Notes: a model not told the origin generated them from the sequence alone. A stretch of DNA of 46,429 nt from an uncultured Clostridia bacterium (GCA_947625115.1 CANQND010000012.1:1-46429), one strand, 5' to 3'; positions 16,311 to 24,420 are shown, counted from the first letter of the stretch. Translations and numbers: made by a program.

Positions 16311-16353
16311 TTTTCTTTACGTTTTCTTTACGTCTTTTTTGTTTTCTTTACGT
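16311..16353 (+). repeat. Three TTTTCTTTACGT direct repeats before ktrB
   Basis: TTTTCTTTACGT at 16311-16322, 16322-16333 and 16342-16353. They lie 20-60 bp upstream of the TACAAT (16374-16379) that may be the ktrB -10 box. The spacing suits an activator or response-regulator site. The KdpE-like regulator downstream is a candidate, but that is inference. Confidence 0.5.
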
Positions 16354-16398
16354 GTTTTTTAACGAATATGATTTACAATATGCACAAAAGGAGTAGTT

Positions 16399-17727
16399 AT
16401 GGGACGCAAAAAACTGCATTTGAACGCTTTCCAAGTGATAATACTCGGTTTTTTGGCGGTGATACTTGTCGGCGCATTGTTGCTTTTGCTGCCCTTTTCT
16501 TCCCGTTCGCGGCAGGTTACGCCTTTCGATCAATGTCTGTTCACATCGGTTTCGGCGGTCTGCGTGACGGGTTTGACCGTGGTGGACACGGCAACGCATT
16601 GGTCTGTTTTCGGTCAGGCGGTAATTTTGTTGTTGATACAGATAGGCGGCTTGGGAGTTATCACTTCTATGGCGGCGTTGACGTTGCTTTTCGGCGGCAA
16701 AATCAGCCTGTTCCAGAAGTCCGCTATGCAGGAAACGACTTCCGTGCAGAAAATGGGCGGTATCGTCCGCTTTACGGTGTTCATTTTGATAGCGACTTTT
16801 GCCGCGGAGTTGGCAGGTGCCTGCGCGCTTATGGGAGTGTTCGTTCCGCAGTTCGGCGGCAGGGGCGTGTGGTTGGCGTTTTTCCACTCCGTTTCGGCGT
16901 TTTGCAACGCGGGTTTCGACATTTTGGGTACAAACGAGGCGCAGTACGTATCTATGACGGGCTACACGGGCAATATAACGTTGAATTTGACGGTTATGTT
17001 GCTCATTTTCCTCGGCGGCATAGGTTTTGCTACTATCTACGACATCGGCAAAAGCAAATTCCGTTTTTCGCAGTACGCGTTGCAAACCAAGACGGTACTC
17101 ATCGCTTCCGCCGTACTCACGCTGTTGCCCGCTCTTTACTTCTTCTTTGCGGAGTTTGCCGACTATCCGATAAAGGAACGTATTCTCGCTTCGTTGTTCG
17201 CTTCGGTAACGCCGCGCACGGCGGGGTTCAACACTGTGGACGTAAATTCTCTCGGTTCGGTGGGCAAGGCGTTGACGGTGGTGCTTATGCTTGTGGGCGG
17301 TTCGCCCGGGTCCACCGCAGGCGGAATGAAAACGACAACTTTCGTCCTCTTGTTCGCAAGCGCGCTGTCGGTGTTCCGCAAAAAGAACGATTCGCAACTG
17401 TTGCGCCGCCGCGTAGACGACGGCACGGTGAAAACTGCTTCGGCGTTGTGCCTTACGTATGTCACGCTATTTGCGGTGAGCGGTTGCGCCATTTCGTTGT
17501 TGGAAAGTCTGCCGTTGGGGGACTGCCTGTTTGAAACGGCTTCGGCGATAGGCACTGTGGGGCTGTCCGTGGGCATAACGCCCTCGCTCGGCATATTTTC
17601 CGAAATAATTTTAATGATACTTATGTTTGTGGGAAGAGTGGGCGGTTTGACGTTGCTGTACGCGGTTTTGTCCAACGGCAACAAAAACGTTTCCAAACTG
17701 CCGCAGGAAAAAATAGCGATAGGCTAA
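16399..17727 (+). CDS. ktrB: KtrB/TrkH-type potassium translocating subunit
   Basis: Membrane channel subunit of a Ktr/Trk K+ uptake system. Seen: eight or so hydrophobic spans arranged as four pore repeats, each with a selectivity-filter glycine: VCVTGLT (55-60), FCNAGFD, PRTAGFN and IGTVGLS. Its 442 residues match KtrB. An AAGGAG site precedes ATG 16399. It is 11 bp before ktrA, its cytoplasmic gating partner, and heads a five-gene run ending in a two-component system. Confidence 0.94.
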   Translation: MGRKKLHLNAFQVIILGFLAVILVGALLLLLPFSSRSRQVTPFDQCLFTSVSAVCVTGLTVVDTATHWSVFGQAVILLLIQIGGLGVITSMAALTLLFGGKISLFQKSAMQETTSVQKMGGIVRFTVFILIATFAAELAGACALMGVFVPQFGGRGVWLAFFHSVSAFCNAGFDILGTNEAQYVSMTGYTGNITLNLTVMLLIFLGGIGFATIYDIGKSKFRFSQYALQTKTVLIASAVLTLLPALYFFFAEFADYPIKERILASLFASVTPRTAGFNTVDVNSLGSVGKALTVVLMLVGGSPGSTAGGMKTTTFVLLFASALSVFRKKNDSQLLRRRVDDGTVKTASALCLTYVTLFAVSGCAISLLESLPLGDCLFETASAIGTVGLSVGITPSLGIFSEIILMILMFVGRVGGLTLLYAVLSNGNKNVSKLPQEKIAIG

Positions 17728-17738
17728 AAAGGAGAAAT

Positions 17739-18386
17739 ATGAAAACGGTACTTTTGATAGGATTGGGAAGATTTGGAAAACACGTCGCCACCGAACTCAA
17801 CGCGTTGGGTTGTCAGGTTATGGCAGTGGACTCAAACGAGGAACGCGTCAACGACGCATTGTCCTACATCACGCGCGCGCAAATAGGCGACAGCACCAAG
17901 ACGGAGTTTTTGAAGAGCCTCGGCGTAAGAAATTTCGATTTGTGCATTGTTACGATAAGTGATAACTTTCAAAGTTCGCTGGAAACAACGTCGTTGCTCA
18001 AAGAACTCAACGCCAAGTACATCGTGTCCCGCGCTTCCAACGACGCGCAGGAAAAGTTTTTGCGGCTTGCGGGCGCAAACGACGTTATCTACCCCGAAAA
18101 ACAAATGGCAAAGTGGGCGGCGATACGCTACGGTCTGGACAACGTTTTAGACTACGTGGAATTGGACGACAGCCACGCCATCATCGAAGTGAACGTGCCG
18201 AAAGCGTGGGTGGGCAAGTCCGTAGGCGAGTTGGAAGTGCGCCGCAAATACCACATCAACATCTTGGGAGTAAAAACGGGCGACGTGTTCGACGCGGAGA
18301 TCACGTCGGACACAAGGCTTTCCGAGGACAACACTTTGCTCGTGTTGGGAGAATATCGCGCGTTGCAAAAGTGTTTTCGACTGTAA
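17739..18386 (+). CDS. ktrA: KtrA/TrkA RCK gating subunit
   Basis: Cytoplasmic regulator of the K+ channel. An RCK_N Rossmann domain binds nucleotide (GLGRFG at 8-13, acidic D31 ending strand 2), and an RCK_C domain follows (about 135-215, MPKAWVGK-like VPKAWVGKSVGEL). The length of 215 residues is typical of KtrA (a single RCK unit). AAAGGAG precedes the ATG. In Bacillota, RCK_C domains of KtrA/KtrC bind c-di-AMP, which shuts uptake. That is family knowledge, not shown here. Confidence 0.94.
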   Translation: MKTVLLIGLGRFGKHVATELNALGCQVMAVDSNEERVNDALSYITRAQIGDSTKTEFLKSLGVRNFDLCIVTISDNFQSSLETTSLLKELNAKYIVSRASNDAQEKFLRLAGANDVIYPEKQMAKWAAIRYGLDNVLDYVELDDSHAIIEVNVPKAWVGKSVGELEVRRKYHINILGVKTGDVFDAEITSDTRLSEDNTLLVLGEYRALQKCFRL

Positions 18387-18399
18387 AGGAGCAACAAAA

Positions 18400-18543
18400 A
18401 TGATTTACGCTATCGTACTTGTTCCGTTGTTTTGCGTGATATGCGTCGCAGGATATTTTCTCGTGGGCAAATACGACAAGTTTGTGCGCAGAAACAAACA
18501 ATATCGTCGCGGACGCAAAAACAACAATCGCCGCACCAAATAA
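18400..18543 (+). CDS. 47-residue membrane protein, unrecognised
   Basis: Begins MIYAIVLVPLFCVICVAG with one hydrophobic segment (residues 2-22), then a strongly basic tail (KYDKFVRR...RRGRKNNNRRTK). AAAGGAG lies 6-7 nt before the ATG, a better site than many large genes here have. It starts 13 bp after ktrA and stops just before the kdpD-like gene, whose promoter overlaps its last bases. Orientation, spacing and ribosome site all say it is translated. By position it is comparable to small K+-transport accessory peptides such as KdpF, but no sequence likeness is claimed. Role unknown. Confidence 0.75.
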   Translation: MIYAIVLVPLFCVICVAGYFLVGKYDKFVRRNKQYRRGRKNNNRRTK

Positions 18544-18572
18544 TTGTGTTTGTTTGTCGATTATGATATAAT
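18544..18572 (+). promoter_or_regulatory. Internal promoter of kdpD-like gene, likely leaderless
   Basis: TTGTGT (18544-18549), 17 bp, TATAAT (18567-18572). Position +1 is expected at 18579, one base before the ATG at 18580. No ribosome binding site lies between. Confidence 0.65.
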
Positions 18573-18579
18573 TACCTTT

Positions 18580-20502
18580 ATGGAACAGCAAAAAGAACAC
18601 ATTTTGGTGTGTTTGTCGGCTTCGCCCTCCAACGCACACATAATAGAAACGGCGGCGCAAATGGCAAAGGCGTTTGACGCGCTGTTTACCGCGCTGTACG
18701 TAAGCACGCCAGACGCGCCCTCTATGACGGAAGAGGACAAAGCGCGCTTGCAACGCAACGTCGCCCTCAGCGAAAAGCTCGGGGCAACGGTTGCCACGGT
18801 GTACGGCGACGACGTGGTGTTTCAGATTGCCGAGTACGCCCGTTTGTCCCGCGTGACAAAGGTGGTGTTGGGGCGGAGCAGTATCAAGCGCAAGCCTTTG
18901 GGACGTCAGCCCCTCACGGACAGGTTGACGGCTATCGCCCCCGACATAGAAATACATATAATTCCCGATAACGCCGCCGAAATCAAGTATCGCGGCAACG
19001 CGCAGGGGATAGCGCGCCGCATTTTGCCCAATTGGCGGGATATTTTGATAACGTTGGGCGTTTTGGTTGCGGCAACGGGTATAGGTATGTTTTTTGCATA
19101 TCTTCGCTTTACCGAAGCCAACATAATAACCGTGTACGTGCTTAGCGTACTGATCACGGCGATATTTACGCAAAACTTTATCTGCAACGTCGTGGGAGCC
19201 ATCGGCGGCGTGGTGATATTCAACTTGCTGTTTGTGGAACCGCGTTTCAGTTTGCACGTCAGCGACGCGGGTACCTACGTGACCTTTGCGATAATGCTCG
19301 CCGCTTCCCTCATTTCGGGTATGCTCGCCCACCGCTTGAAGTACACAGCCAAGCAGTCGGCGCAATCCGCCTACCGCACAAAGGTGCTGTTCGATACGGA
19401 CAGGCTGTTACAACAGCAGACCGATTCGGACGAGTTGTTGTTCACTATGGCGCAACAGTTGGTGAGGCTGACGGACAGGGACGCGATAGTCTACTCCGTT
19501 GCCGACGGCAAATTGCTGTCGAGCAAGGTTTTTCTCGCCGATCGAAGCGACGGCGCGCCCTTTGACGAGGAGGCGGCAAAAAAGTGTCTTACCGCCAACA
19601 ACACAGTCGAGTTTGACGGGGCGGTGTACCGCGCGGTGGCGATAACGGACAGAGTGTACGGCGTTGTGGGCGTGAGAGTGGGCAACCGCCCGTTCGAGTT
19701 GTTGGAAAACAGCATTTTCGTTTCGATAGTGGGCGAATGCGCGCTTGCGATAGACAATGTTCACAACCGCAAAGAGCAGGAACGCGCCACCCTCGAAGCC
19801 CGTCAGGAACAGCTTCGCGCAAATATGCTCCGCGCCATCTCGCACGATTTGCGCACCCCGCTCACGTCCATTGCGGGCAACGCCGATTTCCTGCTCAATT
19901 CCTACGACAAGTTGGACGACGGCACGCGCAAACAGATTTTTTCGGATATTTACGACGATTCTATGTGGCTGTACGCCTTGGTGGAAAATCTGCTTTCCGT
20001 CACCCGTCTTAACGGCACGGTGCAGCTCAACCTCACCTGCGAATTGGCAGAGGATCTGATAGACGGCGCGTTGAGGCGTATTCACCGCCGTTCCAACGGA
20101 TACGTTCTCACCAAAAAGTTGCCCGACGTCCCCTTGCTCGTCAATGTGGACACCAAATTGATATTGCAAGTTTTGGTAAATTTGGTGGATAACGCCCTCA
20201 AATACACGCCCGAGGGCAGCGAGATAACGCTTTCGGCAGAGCCGACGGACAACGGCGTTATGTTTTCCGTTGCGGATAACGGGGCGGGCATAGCGGACGC
20301 ACTCAAAGACAAAGTGTTTGAAATGTTCTACACGGGAGATAACGCCGTCGCCGACGGCAGGCGCAGTCTTGGCTTGGGGCTTGCCCTTTGCAAATCGATA
20401 GTGACGGCGCACGGCGGCACAATGAGCGTAACGGACAACGTGCCGCACGGCGCGGTTTTCTCGTTTGTACTCCCGAAAGGAGGATCCGATGTCGGTGAAT
20501 AG
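18580..20502 (+). CDS. Truncated KdpD-like sensor histidine kinase
   Basis: 640 residues in order: a USP domain (about 5-125), a DUF4118 membrane domain with about four spans (about 150-260), a GAF-like linker, HisKA with phosphoacceptor H422 in SHDLRTP, and a HATPase (DNALKYTPEG, DNGAGI, LGLGLALCK). It lacks the N-terminal KdpD domain with the Walker motifs (full KdpD is about 890 residues). In the USP domain S13-A-S15, exactly 20 residues, then FTALY (36-40) fits the SxS-X20-FTAxY pattern tied to c-di-AMP binding in S. aureus KdpD. ATG 18580 is preferred to a start at 18544 because the upstream 12 residues are promoter DNA. No kdpFABC is present, so ktrBA is the probable target. Confidence 0.92.
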   Translation: MEQQKEHILVCLSASPSNAHIIETAAQMAKAFDALFTALYVSTPDAPSMTEEDKARLQRNVALSEKLGATVATVYGDDVVFQIAEYARLSRVTKVVLGRSSIKRKPLGRQPLTDRLTAIAPDIEIHIIPDNAAEIKYRGNAQGIARRILPNWRDILITLGVLVAATGIGMFFAYLRFTEANIITVYVLSVLITAIFTQNFICNVVGAIGGVVIFNLLFVEPRFSLHVSDAGTYVTFAIMLAASLISGMLAHRLKYTAKQSAQSAYRTKVLFDTDRLLQQQTDSDELLFTMAQQLVRLTDRDAIVYSVADGKLLSSKVFLADRSDGAPFDEEAAKKCLTANNTVEFDGAVYRAVAITDRVYGVVGVRVGNRPFELLENSIFVSIVGECALAIDNVHNRKEQERATLEARQEQLRANMLRAISHDLRTPLTSIAGNADFLLNSYDKLDDGTRKQIFSDIYDDSMWLYALVENLLSVTRLNGTVQLNLTCELAEDLIDGALRRIHRRSNGYVLTKKLPDVPLLVNVDTKLILQVLVNLVDNALKYTPEGSEITLSAEPTDNGVMFSVADNGAGIADALKDKVFEMFYTGDNAVADGRRSLGLGLALCKSIVTAHGGTMSVTDNVPHGAVFSFVLPKGGSDVGE

Positions 20503-21181
20503 CTTGATTTTGGTAGTGGAGGACGATCCCTCCGTTCGCAATCTCATTTCCGCAACGCTCAAAGCCAACGACTACCGTTACGTGATAGCGGAAAACGGCG
20601 AAAGCGCGGTTGCGACCGCCGCCTCTCACAACCCCGATATTATTTTGTTGGATTTGGGTCTGCCCGATATAGACGGCGTAGAGGTGATAAAGCGCGTTCG
20701 CGGTTGGTCGAGCGTACCCATAGTGGTGATAAGCGCGCGCAACGAGGACGACGACAAAATTTCCGCCTTGGACGCGGGCGCGGACGATTACGTGACTAAG
20801 CCCTTTTCCGTCGCGGAGCTTTTGGCACGGTTGCGCGTTATGCAACGCCGAATAAATTCCTTTTCGGAATCCGAACAGTCGGTTTTCTCCAACGGCAAAT
20901 TGAAGATAGATTTCGCGGCGGGTTGCGCGTATCTCGACGGCGACGAACTGCACCTCACTCCGATAGAGTACAAGTTGTTGTGCTTGCTCGCCAAAAACGT
21001 CGGCAAAGTACTCACGCACACCTACATCATTCAAAAGGTGTGGGGAAGCAATTGGACGGACGTAACGTCGTTGCGCGTTTTTATGGCTAATCTGAGAAAA
21101 AAGTTAGGCGACGGTCAGGGCGCGCAGGACTACATTCAGACCCACGTGGGCATAGGTTACAGAATGAACAAAGTCGATTGA
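20489..21181 (+). CDS. KdpE-like response regulator (OmpR family)
   Basis: Partner of the preceding kinase. The receiver domain has acidic E11-D12-D13, phosphoacceptor D55 (LLDLGLPD) and VTKPF. The C-terminal winged helix (about 130-230) carries HLTPIEYKLL and RVFMANLRKKL, as in KdpE. 230 residues. ATG 20489 has a strong AGGAGG site 5 nt upstream and overlaps the kinase stop by 14 nt, implying translational coupling. Likely target sites include the direct repeats upstream of ktrB, which is inference. Confidence 0.94.
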   Translation: MSVNSLILVVEDDPSVRNLISATLKANDYRYVIAENGESAVATAASHNPDIILLDLGLPDIDGVEVIKRVRGWSSVPIVVISARNEDDDKISALDAGADDYVTKPFSVAELLARLRVMQRRINSFSESEQSVFSNGKLKIDFAAGCAYLDGDELHLTPIEYKLLCLLAKNVGKVLTHTYIIQKVWGSNWTDVTSLRVFMANLRKKLGDGQGAQDYIQTHVGIGYRMNKVD

Positions 21182-21205
21182 CGCGCTTTCTGTGGTAAGG
21201 GCGGC

Positions 21206-21253
21206 AAACGGAATTGCGATTGCGCGACAAATGCGATCCAATTCCGTTTTTTG
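21206..21253 (+). terminator. Terminator of potassium/two-component operon
   Basis: AACGGAATTG (21207-21216) pairs with CAATTCCGTT (21239-21248), followed by a T-run. The 22-nt loop can itself form a small stem. Confidence 0.85.
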
Positions 21254-21310
21254 TTGCGGTTTTGAGGAAAATTTTTCCGACAAATGCGGCGGTAAAATGT
21301 CGCGGAGTTA

Positions 21311-21339
21311 TTGACTGTCCGTTCGGTTTAATTTATAAT
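21311..21339 (+). promoter_or_regulatory. Promoter of first DUF2974 gene
   Basis: TTGACT (21311-21316), 17 bp, TATAAT (21334-21339). The leader is about 26 nt with a GGAGG site at 21362-21366. Confidence 0.8.
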
Positions 21340-21371
21340 TTATTTATATCCTGTTATTTGCGGAGGAAAAT

Positions 21372-22448
21372 ATGAATATCGTTCAATACGTAACGGAGAA
21401 TAAATCGACCTTTGAGCAAATGCCTTTCAACGAAGTGGACAGTCTTGTGCTTTGCGAACTCTCCTATCTGCATTACACTCGCGCCGTTGCGGGCGCGCCT
21501 GCAAAAACGCTCAAAGAGCTGGCGAAAAATGTCGAAAGTTGGATAGAGGACACGCTTCTGCCCAAGTCCAACGCAAAACTCATCAAGGCAATTGCGGCAA
21601 GTCCGCGTTTTTCCGACGTCAAGGTGGGATATTTCCGCGAACGCAACAGCGTCAAGCGGGAAATACGCTTTGCCGCCGTCACCTTTCAGATAAAGCCCGA
21701 TTTGTATTATCTGGCGTATCGCGGCACGGACATAACGCTGTTGGGGTGGAAAGAGGACTTCAATATGGCGATAGTAAAGGTTATTCCCTCGCAAAAACTC
21801 GCCGCAGACTATATGGAGTTTGTCGCCTCGCAAACAGAGGGCGAATTGATACTCGGCGGACACAGCAAGGGCGGAAATCTCGTTATCTATTCCGGCGTGT
21901 TCGGCAGTGAAAAGACAAAAAAACGCGTATCCGCTATCTACGACCACGACGGTCCCGGTTTCAAAAACGACATTTTCGACGACCCACGTTACGTAGAGAT
22001 GATACCTCGCATACACAAAACCGTCCCTCACGATTCCATTATCGGAATGTTGTTGACCACAATGCAACACTACGATGTGGTGGAGAGCAACAGCGTTTCC
22101 GTTATGCAACACAACCCGTTCAGTTGGGAAGTAAAAGATTTTCAATTCAAAAAGTTGCCCGAAACGGCTCATACTTCGGTGGCTACCGACGAGGCACTCA
22201 CCAATTGGATAGCCTCTTTGGACAAGCCCACGACCAAGAAGTTGGTAAACGCCATCTTCACCGTGTTGCGGGGCAGCGGTGTGGAAACCGTCCCCGAATT
22301 GCTCAAAAACCCGCTAAAAAAGCTGATAAAAATGCAACAGGCGTTCAAATCTCTGGACGAAGAAAGTAAACAACTGCTGTTGGGCAACGGCAAAGAACTC
22401 ATCGCTCTTTGGTTCGCGTCTATGCGGCACGTTCGTTCGACAAAATAA
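21372..22448 (+). CDS. DUF2974 (Mbeg1-like) alpha/beta hydrolase, copy 1
   Basis: A lipase-like fold protein of unknown substrate. Seen: YRGTD (116-120), a nucleophile elbow GGHSKGG with S165, HDGPGF (192-197) and HKTVPHDSIIGML (215-227) as candidate acid and base regions. 358 residues, the family norm; no signal peptide. Strong GGAGG site and promoter. It is the first of a tandem pair, 21 bp before its paralogue. The C-terminal 60 residues are helical and charged. Confidence 0.88.
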   Translation: MNIVQYVTENKSTFEQMPFNEVDSLVLCELSYLHYTRAVAGAPAKTLKELAKNVESWIEDTLLPKSNAKLIKAIAASPRFSDVKVGYFRERNSVKREIRFAAVTFQIKPDLYYLAYRGTDITLLGWKEDFNMAIVKVIPSQKLAADYMEFVASQTEGELILGGHSKGGNLVIYSGVFGSEKTKKRVSAIYDHDGPGFKNDIFDDPRYVEMIPRIHKTVPHDSIIGMLLTTMQHYDVVESNSVSVMQHNPFSWEVKDFQFKKLPETAHTSVATDEALTNWIASLDKPTTKKLVNAIFTVLRGSGVETVPELLKNPLKKLIKMQQAFKSLDEESKQLLLGNGKELIALWFASMRHVRSTK

Positions 22449-22469
22449 CAGTACCTTAGCCGAGCAACT

Positions 22470-23558
22470 ATGAACATTGTAGATTACGTAAGAAAAAACA
22501 AAGCCACCTTTGCCGAACAGCCGCTGAACGAAGTGGACAGCCTTGTGTTTGCCGAAGTCGCCTACTTCAACTTTCGCCGCAGTGAATCGCAACTGCCCAA
22601 GCGCACGTTGGGAGAACTGACCCGCGACGCCGAGTATATGACGGCGGGAACGCTGTCCATTTTGCGCAGGCACAACCTGCAACTCGTCAAGGCGTTAAAC
22701 AAAAGTCCGCGTTTTGCCCCCGTTGAAGTGGGGTTTGCGCGCAGTCGAAGCAGCGATTCCAAGGAAGAACGTTTTGCCGCTGTCACTTTCCGCACGGGCG
22801 AAAATTCGTGGCATATATCCTATCGCGGCACGGGTGTGTCCCTCGTTGGTTGGAAAGAGAATTTGAAAATGGCTCTTATGCTCGTTATCCCCACGCAAAG
22901 GATCGCCCTCGATTACCTTACGACAGTCGCTTCGCGCGTGAGCGGTTCTCTCACTTTGGGCGGATTGAGCAAAGGAGGCAATTTGTCCGTGTTCGCCGCC
23001 ACCTACGCGCCCGACAGCGTAAAGGAGCGTATATCCGCCGTCTACAATCACGACGGTCCGGGCTTCAAAGAGGGCATATTCGACGACCCGAGATACCTGT
23101 CCGTTGCCGATCGCATACACAAAACCGTCCCTCACGATTCCATTGTGGGAATGTTGTTGAACACCACGCACAACTACGAAGTGGTGGACAGCGTGGGCGT
23201 TTCGATAAAACAGCACGATCCGTTCACGTGGGTAGTGAAAGACAATTACGGTTTCAAAAAACTGCCCCAAACCACGCGTACTTCCAAAGTTACCGACGCC
23301 GCGTTGACAAAGTGGCTGTCGAATATGGACGAGCGCACTCGCCGCAGGTTCGTCTACGCGGTGTTCGCGATAGTGGAGGGTAGCGGCGCGCGGGAAGTGG
23401 GCGATTTTCTGCATAGACCGTTACGCAAGATCAGACTTATGCGCAAGGCGTACGACGCTCTTCAACCGAGCGACCGCGAACTCATCGCGCACGGCGGCAA
23501 GCAACTGCTTTCGTTGTGGTTCGGCGACTTGTTCGCTCTTGCCAAAAGAAAAAAATAG
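22470..23558 (+). CDS. DUF2974 (Mbeg1-like) alpha/beta hydrolase, copy 2
   Basis: A paralogue of the preceding gene; the two open nearly alike (MNIVxYVxxNKxTFxxxPxNEVDSLV). Here the elbow is GGLSKGG with S167, so the position before serine is Leu instead of His, and YRGTG replaces YRGTD. HDGPGF and HKTVPHDSIVGML are kept. 362 residues. The ribosome site is weak (CCGAGCAACT), suggesting coupling to the gene upstream. A strong terminator follows. Divergent active-site neighbours suggest different substrates. Confidence 0.88.
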   Translation: MNIVDYVRKNKATFAEQPLNEVDSLVFAEVAYFNFRRSESQLPKRTLGELTRDAEYMTAGTLSILRRHNLQLVKALNKSPRFAPVEVGFARSRSSDSKEERFAAVTFRTGENSWHISYRGTGVSLVGWKENLKMALMLVIPTQRIALDYLTTVASRVSGSLTLGGLSKGGNLSVFAATYAPDSVKERISAVYNHDGPGFKEGIFDDPRYLSVADRIHKTVPHDSIVGMLLNTTHNYEVVDSVGVSIKQHDPFTWVVKDNYGFKKLPQTTRTSKVTDAALTKWLSNMDERTRRRFVYAVFAIVEGSGAREVGDFLHRPLRKIRLMRKAYDALQPSDRELIAHGGKQLLSLWFGDLFALAKRKK

Positions 23559-23566
23559 AATTTCAA

Positions 23567-23612
23567 CGCGCTCCCGCAACGCAAAAAAGCGATATGGGGG
23601 CGCGATTTTTTT
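23567..23612 (+). terminator. Terminator after DUF2974 pair
   Basis: CGCGCTCCC (23567-23575) pairs with GGGGGCGCG (23596-23604), followed by ATTTTTTT. It sits immediately before the hairpin mosaic begins. Confidence 0.8.
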
Positions 23613-23614
23613 AG

Positions 23615-23775
23615 CCGACCAAACGCAATGCTGTCGCTCGGGTATTCGCCTGAGGACAGTGAAGTTTTGCGCTATGCGCAAAGTGAAGTTGTGCTGTCGC
23701 ACAGTGAAGTACGCTTGCGGCGAGTGAAGTTTGCGGCATAGCCGCAAGTTGAGGACGGGCGTAAACGCCCGAACT
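23615..23775 (+). repeat. GTGAAGT-linked hairpin array
   Basis: Starts with a 28-bp unit (23615-23642) that recurs exactly at 24205-24232. Then GTGAAGT occurs at 23659, 23683, 23704 and 23724, about every 21 bp. Between copies lie different small hairpins: TTTGCGC-tat-GCGCAAA, TGTGC-tgtc-GCACA, a GCG-rich stem and TTGCGGC-ata-GCCGCAA. The last 62 bp are the inverted module seen at 372-433. No gene is seen from 23559 to 24937. Confidence 0.75.
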
Positions 23776-23826
23776 GTTAGCACTATTGTACGCGGGGGGG
23801 GGATAAGTAAGCGACTGCGATAAATA

Positions 23827-23999
23827 ACCGTCCCCGTCACGGCAAAATGGGTCCCCGCGCAAGTACGCAAATACTTGCGTGGGAAGAGGAGCCGCCGACT
23901 GTTAGCGGTACCGAGTGCGTTTACGCGCTTGGTGCTAACCAAAGCCGTGCGGCGACGAGGGGAAGGGGGACCACGAAGTGGTGGAAGAGGAATATCCGA
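23827..23999 (+). repeat. Structured repeat module, copy 2
   Basis: A direct copy of 449-625. The loop of CGCAAGTA/TACTTGCG changes from cgccca to cgcaaa. ACCGAGTGCG with loop ttta replaces ACCGAGCGCG with loop cttg, keeping pairing through a G-T pair. ACCAC-gaa-GTGGT replaces ACCGCC-gtta-GGCGGT. These changes keep base pairing and so support a folded RNA or single-stranded DNA. Confidence 0.75.
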
Positions 24000-24010
24000 A
24001 ACAAATTTTC

Positions 24011-24098
24011 GCGCCTCCCTCGTTGCAGATTATTTTTGGTCGAACACCCTCGCTCCTTGTGTCACAAGGTCCCCGACCGCCCACCCCTGAGTGAAGCG
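24011..24098 (+). repeat. 88-bp repeat, copy A
   Basis: Matches 24543-24630 with very few differences, one of which is the central base of CCTTGTGTcACAAGG. It contains CCCTCGTTGCAG, a T-rich tract and GACCGCCCACCCCTGAGTGAAG. The next stretch, 24099-24204, is AT-rich near its end and shows nothing recognisable. Confidence 0.7.
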
Positions 24099-24204
24099 AA
24101 GTTTTCCGCTACTATGTGCGAAACGCACATCTCCGCGCGCGAAAATTCCGATTTGACATAGAAGTAGGCTTCTGTTAATTTTATAATCACAAAATTTTGA
24201 ATAA

Positions 24205-24420
24205 CCGACCAAACGCAATGCTGTCGCTCGGGCGTTCTACCAAAAAAGGCTTCGCTTCGGGTGGCGAGTCCACAACCGCGTTAAAGGCTTCTCTTGGGGA
24301 CGCAAGAGTGCGCCACGCAAAGCAAACGTGTCCGTAGGAAACAAGTTTGCAACTGAAATAAAGGCTTCTCTTGACGACGCAAGAGAAGCTGGCACCGATA
24401 GGTGACTGATGAGTTTCGAC
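24205..24420 (+). repeat. Hairpin module with ATGAGTTTCGAC end
   Basis: Begins with the 28-bp unit also at 23615. It contains repeated GGCTTCTCTT units; the one at 24363-24390 forms a hairpin with AAGAGAAGCT. It ends with CACC-gata-GGTG and GTGACTGATGAGTTTCGAC (24402-24420). The 24363-24420 part is the reverse of 198-254. Confidence 0.7.

Noticed and set aside
16200-16398. c-di-AMP (ydaO) riboswitch before ktrB
   Set aside because: The conserved ydaO sequence blocks are absent; only a GCCGCC/GGCGGC stem and direct repeats are seen.
23847-24161. A 104-codon frame in the right repeat resembling the left one
   Set aside because: The likeness comes from the shared repeat. Stem-compensating changes, not codon-position bias, explain the differences, and the frame differs in length at the variable hairpin.
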